Origin: JABLTI01 sp030629105 | GTDB lineage: Archaea; Asgardarchaeota; Heimdallarchaeia; JABLTI01 | Length of the DNA: 7,323 nucleotides | Direction: 5' to 3' | Assembly (NCBI GenBank): GCA_030629105.1 | Contig: DAOVPS010000168.1 | Span: forward strand, 1-7,323 | Part shown: positions 4,389 through 7,323 of the stretch, piece after piece | Layout of the letters: every line of letters starts with the position of its first letter | Position numbering within the stretch: position 1 is the first letter of the stretch | Translations under genes and position numbers: made by a program | The notes under the pieces: generated by a model | Told to the model about the DNA's origin: nothing | Seen by the model: only the letters and a program-made list of their open reading frames with translations | Database searches by the model: none

Positions 4389-5243
4389 CTAAAGGAATTT
4401 CTTTGCGAATTTCTTAAGGTCTCGTTCTCTTTTGAAAAGAGGTTCACTACTTTTTTGATATAAATCATGTTTCTCTAGGAAAGTTGGCTTATCCTTTACA
4501 TAGAAGATGCCAAGTGGGAATTTCTCTACTTCTGAAGCTCTTTTCAGTGCTTCAAATCGATCTGTGGGATCATGGTTTTCTTCCAAATAATAAACCCGTT
4601 CTTTGAACCATTGATAGGTGTTTAATTTATTAAAAGAAACACATGGTTGTAAGATATCAAGTAGAGCGTATCCCTTATGTTGAATTGCTTGTTTCATCAT
4701 TTCTTTCATATGCTTTGTATCGCCTGCATAAGTTCTTGCGACAAATGAAGCGTCAAGACCAATAGCTATTGTTAAGGGATTAAATGGATCAAGAATAACT
4801 CCTTCAACTTGTACTCCTGTTTTCATCCCAATTCGAGATGTAGGAGAGGCTTGTCCCTTAGTAAGACCATAAATCATGTTATTGTGAACAATATTAGTTA
4901 TGTTCGGATTTCTTCTCACAGTATGTATGAAGTGATTTCCACCTTCTCCGTATGAACATCCATCTCCACTCTCGGCAATAACTATTAGATTTGGATTTGC
5001 TGCTTTAATTGCCCAAGCTGGTGGTAGTGATCTTCCATGTAAACCATTGAAGTAATTACATTTCATATATTGTGGTATTTTAGCTGCTTGTCCTATTCCT
5101 GAAACCATAACGAGGTTTTCTGGTTGTATGTCTAATTCAACAAGTGCTTCTTGAAGTGTCGTTAGAATTGGATAATCCCCACATCCCGGACACCATGAAA
5201 TATCAATATCGCCCATATCAAATCTGTTTGTTTTCTTGCTCAT
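4389..5243 (-). CDS. korB: 2-oxoacid:ferredoxin oxidoreductase, beta subunit
   Basis: This 284-residue subunit binds thiamine diphosphate and a [4Fe-4S] cluster and, with the alpha-gamma subunit, oxidatively decarboxylates 2-oxoacids to acyl-CoA while reducing ferredoxin. Visible marks are Trp17-Cys-Pro-Gly-Cys21 (two cluster ligands), SGIGQAAKIP (48-57), NGLHGRSLP (66-74), the TPP/Mg motif GDGCSYGEGGNHF (93-105) ending at Asn121/Asn122, YGLTKGQASPTS (125-136) and a late cysteine, Cys201, in LQPCVSFN. The third cluster cysteine known from Sulfolobus enzymes (in GxGCSGK) is Gln52 here, while Cys62 lies ten residues on. Lys55 keeps the position of the substrate-binding lysine. It overlaps korA by ATGA and has a strong GGAGGAG ribosome binding site (5249-5255) inside the korA end, so the two are translationally coupled. 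The preferred 2-oxoacid (2-oxoglutarate, pyruvate or branched-chain) cannot be read from sequence. Confidence 0.93.
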   Translation of the reverse strand: MSKKTNRFDMGDIDISWCPGCGDYPILTTLQEALVELDIQPENLVMVSGIGQAAKIPQYMKCNYFNGLHGRSLPPAWAIKAANPNLIVIAESGDGCSYGEGGNHFIHTVRRNPNITNIVHNNMIYGLTKGQASPTSRIGMKTGVQVEGVILDPFNPLTIAIGLDASFVARTYAGDTKHMKEMMKQAIQHKGYALLDILQPCVSFNKLNTYQWFKERVYYLEENHDPTDRFEALKRASEVEKFPLGIFYVKDKPTFLEKHDLYQKSSEPLFKRERDLKKFAKKFL

Positions 5244-6979
5244 TTTTTCTCCTCCACAACTTGTTTGATTTTTTCCGTTAGTTCTTCAACCGAAAAAGGC
5301 ATCCCAGTAAACTTCAGTATTTTATTTTCAATCTCTAAACCAGTGTAGAGTTTGATAAGTTTCCCGAATTGGGATGTCACATTATTTTCAACAATAATGA
5401 GTTTCTTTGCTTTCTCAAGATATTCTTTTGTCTTCTCATGCAATGGATATACTTGCTTGTAATGAAGAAATGAAATATTCTTGTCATCAATTGAGGTTAA
5501 TGCTTCTGTAATAGCATTACAGGTAGATCCCCATCCAATAACTAGTGTTTCATAATCTTCACTACCTATTAAGTCAGGAGGAATTACGTTCTTCTTTACT
5601 TCCTCGAGTTTTTTCAGTCTTTTCTCAACCATTTTCACTCGAGTAGTATCAAGATCCTCTGTAAGGAACCCATCTTCATCATGCTCATCACTATCCGCTC
5701 TAACTAATCCATCTCCGAAACCAGGTATTCCTCGAGGTGAAATGCCATTTTTTGTAAATTTGTATCTTTGATAGTCTTTTTCTGTTTTTATTATGTATTT
5801 ATCTATAGAGACATTGGATAAATCCAAAGAAGGGATATTGTAATACAAATCCACGAAAAACTGATCTGTTAAAATAATCACTGGAACTTGGAATTTCTCA
5901 GCCATATTGAAAGCTTCCTGTGTAATATAGAAAGCGTCTTTGAGTTTTCCAGGAGCAAGGATTATTCTTGGAAAATCTCCATGTCCACTATACAAAGCTA
6001 ATTCTAAATCTCCTTGTTCTGTTCGAGTTGGCAAACCAGTAGCTGGACCTGGGCGCTGTGCGATGTGAATAACGATAGGGGTCTCAATCATTCCACTCAA
6101 ACTTATTCCTTCACTCATTAAAGCAAATCCTCCACCTGATGTAGTAATCATTGCTCTTGCCCCGGCATACGCAGCTCCTAAACCAGCATTTATGGCTGCA
6201 ATTTCATCCTCAGCTTGTTCAACTAAAATATCAAAATCAGCTGAATGCTTCGCAAGGAAATTTAAAACTCCAGTTGAGGGGCTCATAGGATATGAACAAA
6301 TAAAATTACATCCTCCAGCAATAGCTCCCATCCCAACAATATCAGCACCATTAACCATTATTTCTTTTTCAGTTTTCTTTTTTGGTTTAATTTTAATCTC
6401 AATTCCCTTTGATTTAGCTATTTCATTAGCAATTTCATTACCTTTTCGAAAAGCTTCAATGTTCTTATTAACAATCTCCTCACCTTTTCGGGTAAATCTA
6501 TTTCTCAGATATTTTTTGCCTAATTCTTCATCTATATTGAATAATTTGGTAATAACTCCAGCAGCAATTGTATTTGTATAAATGCGATGTCCTATTTCTT
6601 CTGCGATTTTTGTCCAGGAAATTTCGATAACATTGTATTCTTTAACATCAAGTTCATGCCTAATGTTTTCGGGTTCACCTATGATGAGTGTATCCTTTGT
6701 TATTCTCTTTCTTTGTCTTGATATTGCTGTTTTATTGAATGGTATGAAAATATCAATTCGATCTACATATGCTTTTACTTTGTCAGATGATATTCGAATT
6801 TCTGTTGAATTTGTCCCTCCACGAACACGAGACATGTATTCTTTTAATGCCGCTACATAATATCCAGCTTCATGCAAAACATGTGTTAAGAATTGCTCAA
6901 CTGTTTGTATTCCTTGACCTGCAGCACCACAAAGAACTATAGAAATATCACTTTTATCTGAGATAATATGTTTGGTCAT
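5240..6979 (-). CDS. korA: 2-oxoacid:ferredoxin oxidoreductase, fused gamma-alpha subunit
   Basis: A 579-residue fusion of the gamma and alpha chains, as in Sulfolobus-type two-subunit enzymes. The gamma domain spans about residues 11-190, with the nucleotide-binding-like GAAGQGIQTV (19-28) and EYMSRVRGGTNS; a Lys-rich linker follows at about 192-206. The alpha domain then shows YPMSPSTG (230-237), EQAEDEIAAINAGLGAAYAG (254-273), TTSGGGFALMSEG (279-291) and QRPGPATGLPTRTEQGDL (308-325), then the C-terminal PFOR_II-like domain with the VIGWGST segment near residue 480. No ferredoxin-like delta domain is present, so electrons leave through the beta-subunit cluster. The normal YPITPS loop has Met-Ser here. 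The start is a leaderless-type ATG without ribosome binding site, with a TATA-like box about 26 nt upstream. The stop overlaps the korB start by four bases. Products feed reduced ferredoxin to processes such as the FTR branch encoded nearby, by inference. Confidence 0.94.
   Translation of the reverse strand: MTKHIISDKSDISIVLCGAAGQGIQTVEQFLTHVLHEAGYYVAALKEYMSRVRGGTNSTEIRISSDKVKAYVDRIDIFIPFNKTAISRQRKRITKDTLIIGEPENIRHELDVKEYNVIEISWTKIAEEIGHRIYTNTIAAGVITKLFNIDEELGKKYLRNRFTRKGEEIVNKNIEAFRKGNEIANEIAKSKGIEIKIKPKKKTEKEIMVNGADIVGMGAIAGGCNFICSYPMSPSTGVLNFLAKHSADFDILVEQAEDEIAAINAGLGAAYAGARAMITTSGGGFALMSEGISLSGMIETPIVIHIAQRPGPATGLPTRTEQGDLELALYSGHGDFPRIILAPGKLKDAFYITQEAFNMAEKFQVPVIILTDQFFVDLYYNIPSLDLSNVSIDKYIIKTEKDYQRYKFTKNGISPRGIPGFGDGLVRADSDEHDEDGFLTEDLDTTRVKMVEKRLKKLEEVKKNVIPPDLIGSEDYETLVIGWGSTCNAITEALTSIDDKNISFLHYKQVYPLHEKTKEYLEKAKKLIIVENNVTSQFGKLIKLYTGLEIENKILKFTGMPFSVEELTEKIKQVVEEKK
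5249..5255 (-). promoter_or_regulatory. Strong ribosome binding site for korB inside korA
   Basis: The minus strand carries GGAGGAG five A residues before the korB ATG at 5243. It decides the korB start and, with the ATGA overlap, indicates coupled translation. This contrasts with korA itself, which has no such site. Confidence 0.8.
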
Positions 6980-7000
6980 AATAAAACAATCTGATTTGTT

Positions 7001-7010
7001 TTAATTAATA
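7001..7010 (-). promoter_or_regulatory. TATA-like box of the korAB operon
   Basis: The minus strand reads TATTAATTAA, centred about 26 nt before the korA ATG at 6979. With no Shine-Dalgarno sequence in front of that ATG, the distance fits a leaderless transcript. The surrounding 79-bp gap (6980-7058) is almost pure A/T and also holds a 10-bp palindrome, AACAATTGTT (7049-7058), directly after the upstream gene's stop codon, which could be part of that gene's 3' end or an operator. Confidence 0.45.
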
Positions 7011-7058
7011 TTTTTGTTTAAATAATTAAATATTGAACTTTAGTAATTAACAATTGTT

Positions 7059-7323
7059 TTATTCTAATGATCTGGCGTTATGTGAGTTATGCCTGGCATT
7101 TCTTTTTGGTAAAACTAAGAGTATTATTCCGAAAAGTATAACTACTACAAAGAGGATGGTTGAAAAAATGAAACCAACACCTAGTTTGGTTTCAATGTGC
7201 AAGTTATCTAAATAATTGAAAAAGGGGAGAAACAACATTACTCCGATAAACCCAATTAAACCAACTAATACAGTAAGCAAACTCAGAATCCGCTTAATAG
7301 TTCCTTCTTTTTTTCCATTAGAA
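7059..7323 (-). CDS. Small two-span membrane protein, 5' end outside the window (partial)
   Basis: The frame ends with TAA at 7059 and stays open to the window edge at 7322, giving at least 87 codons. A TTG at 7280 could serve as start, but the in-frame residues before it (GKKEGTIKRILSLL) read naturally into the first hydrophobic span, so the gene most likely begins outside the window. Two membrane spans are visible, LLTVLVGLIGFIGVMLFLPF and, after a short loop (NYLDNLHIETKLG), FIFSTILFVVVILFGIILLV, followed by a polar C-terminal tail PKRNARHNSHNARSLE in which Asn-Ala-Arg occurs twice. The basic residues on both ends suggest both termini are cytoplasmic. I do not recognise a family. It precedes korA on the same strand, 79 bp away, but that gap carries a korA promoter, so co-transcription is not required. 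Confidence 0.6.
   Translation of the reverse strand, partial: SNGKKEGTIKRILSLLTVLVGLIGFIGVMLFLPFFNYLDNLHIETKLGVGFIFSTILFVVVILFGIILLVLPKRNARHNSHNARSLE

Noticed and set aside
4427..4441. Hairpin-like CTCTTTTGAAAAGAG near the korB 3' end
   Set aside because: It lies inside the korB coding region (Phe-Lys-Arg-Glu codons) with only a one-base centre, and no T-tract follows on either strand.
6192..6860. Two plus-strand frames opposite korA (129 and 92 residues)
   Set aside because: Both lie wholly antisense to clearly conserved KorA gamma and alpha motifs, so they are shadows of that gene.
7059..7280. Complete 73-residue protein starting at TTG 7280
   Set aside because: The frame continues upstream to the window edge without a stop and the upstream residues join smoothly to the first membrane span, so a truncated larger gene is more likely.

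Overview
This 7.3 kb, AT-rich window (roughly one third GC by eye) looks like a piece of an archaeal genome, probably from a metagenome assembly. The archaeal signs are mevalonate-pathway genes for isoprenoid lipids, TATA-like boxes placed about 25 nt before leaderless starts, T-rich terminators without strong hairpins, and a two-subunit 2-oxoacid:ferredoxin oxidoreductase. An Asgard (Heimdallarchaeia-like) source fits the gene mix, but no diagnostic marker is present, so this is only a guess. Reading on both strands is mixed, with seven genes complete in the window and two running into its ends.

Layout. (1) 1-601, minus: a multi-pass membrane protein whose 3' part runs into a perfect 59-bp inverted repeat at the very edge of the window, most simply a fold-back assembly or amplification chimera. 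(2) 602-737: divergent promoter region. (3) 738-2711, plus: a mevalonate-pathway pair, a GHMP-family (di)phosphomevalonate decarboxylase followed 30 nt later by a mevalonate-kinase-like GHMP kinase. (4) 2753-3439, minus: a thiol-redox operon, glutaredoxin-like protein then ferredoxin:thioredoxin reductase catalytic subunit. (5) 3552-3707, minus: a 51-residue single-span membrane protein. (6) 3879-4358, plus: a small ferritin-like four-helix protein. (7) 4389-6979, minus: korA (gamma-alpha fusion) and korB, overlapping by ATGA. (8) 7059-7323, minus: the C-terminal part of a small two-span membrane protein, cut by the window end.

How they fit together. The isoprenoid pair supplies two lower-pathway steps (phosphorylation and decarboxylation) toward isopentenyl diphosphate for archaeal lipids. 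The KorAB enzyme makes reduced ferredoxin from 2-oxoacids. The FTR subunit can pass ferredoxin electrons to a thiol partner, for which the adjacent glutaredoxin-like protein is the obvious candidate. The ferritin-like protein could protect such oxygen-sensitive Fe-S enzymes, but that is inference. I found no CRISPR array, transposase, rRNA, tRNA or convincing new multi-gene system. The points most worth a second look are the terminal inverted repeat, the KorB cluster-ligand substitution, and the substrate of the GHMP kinase.
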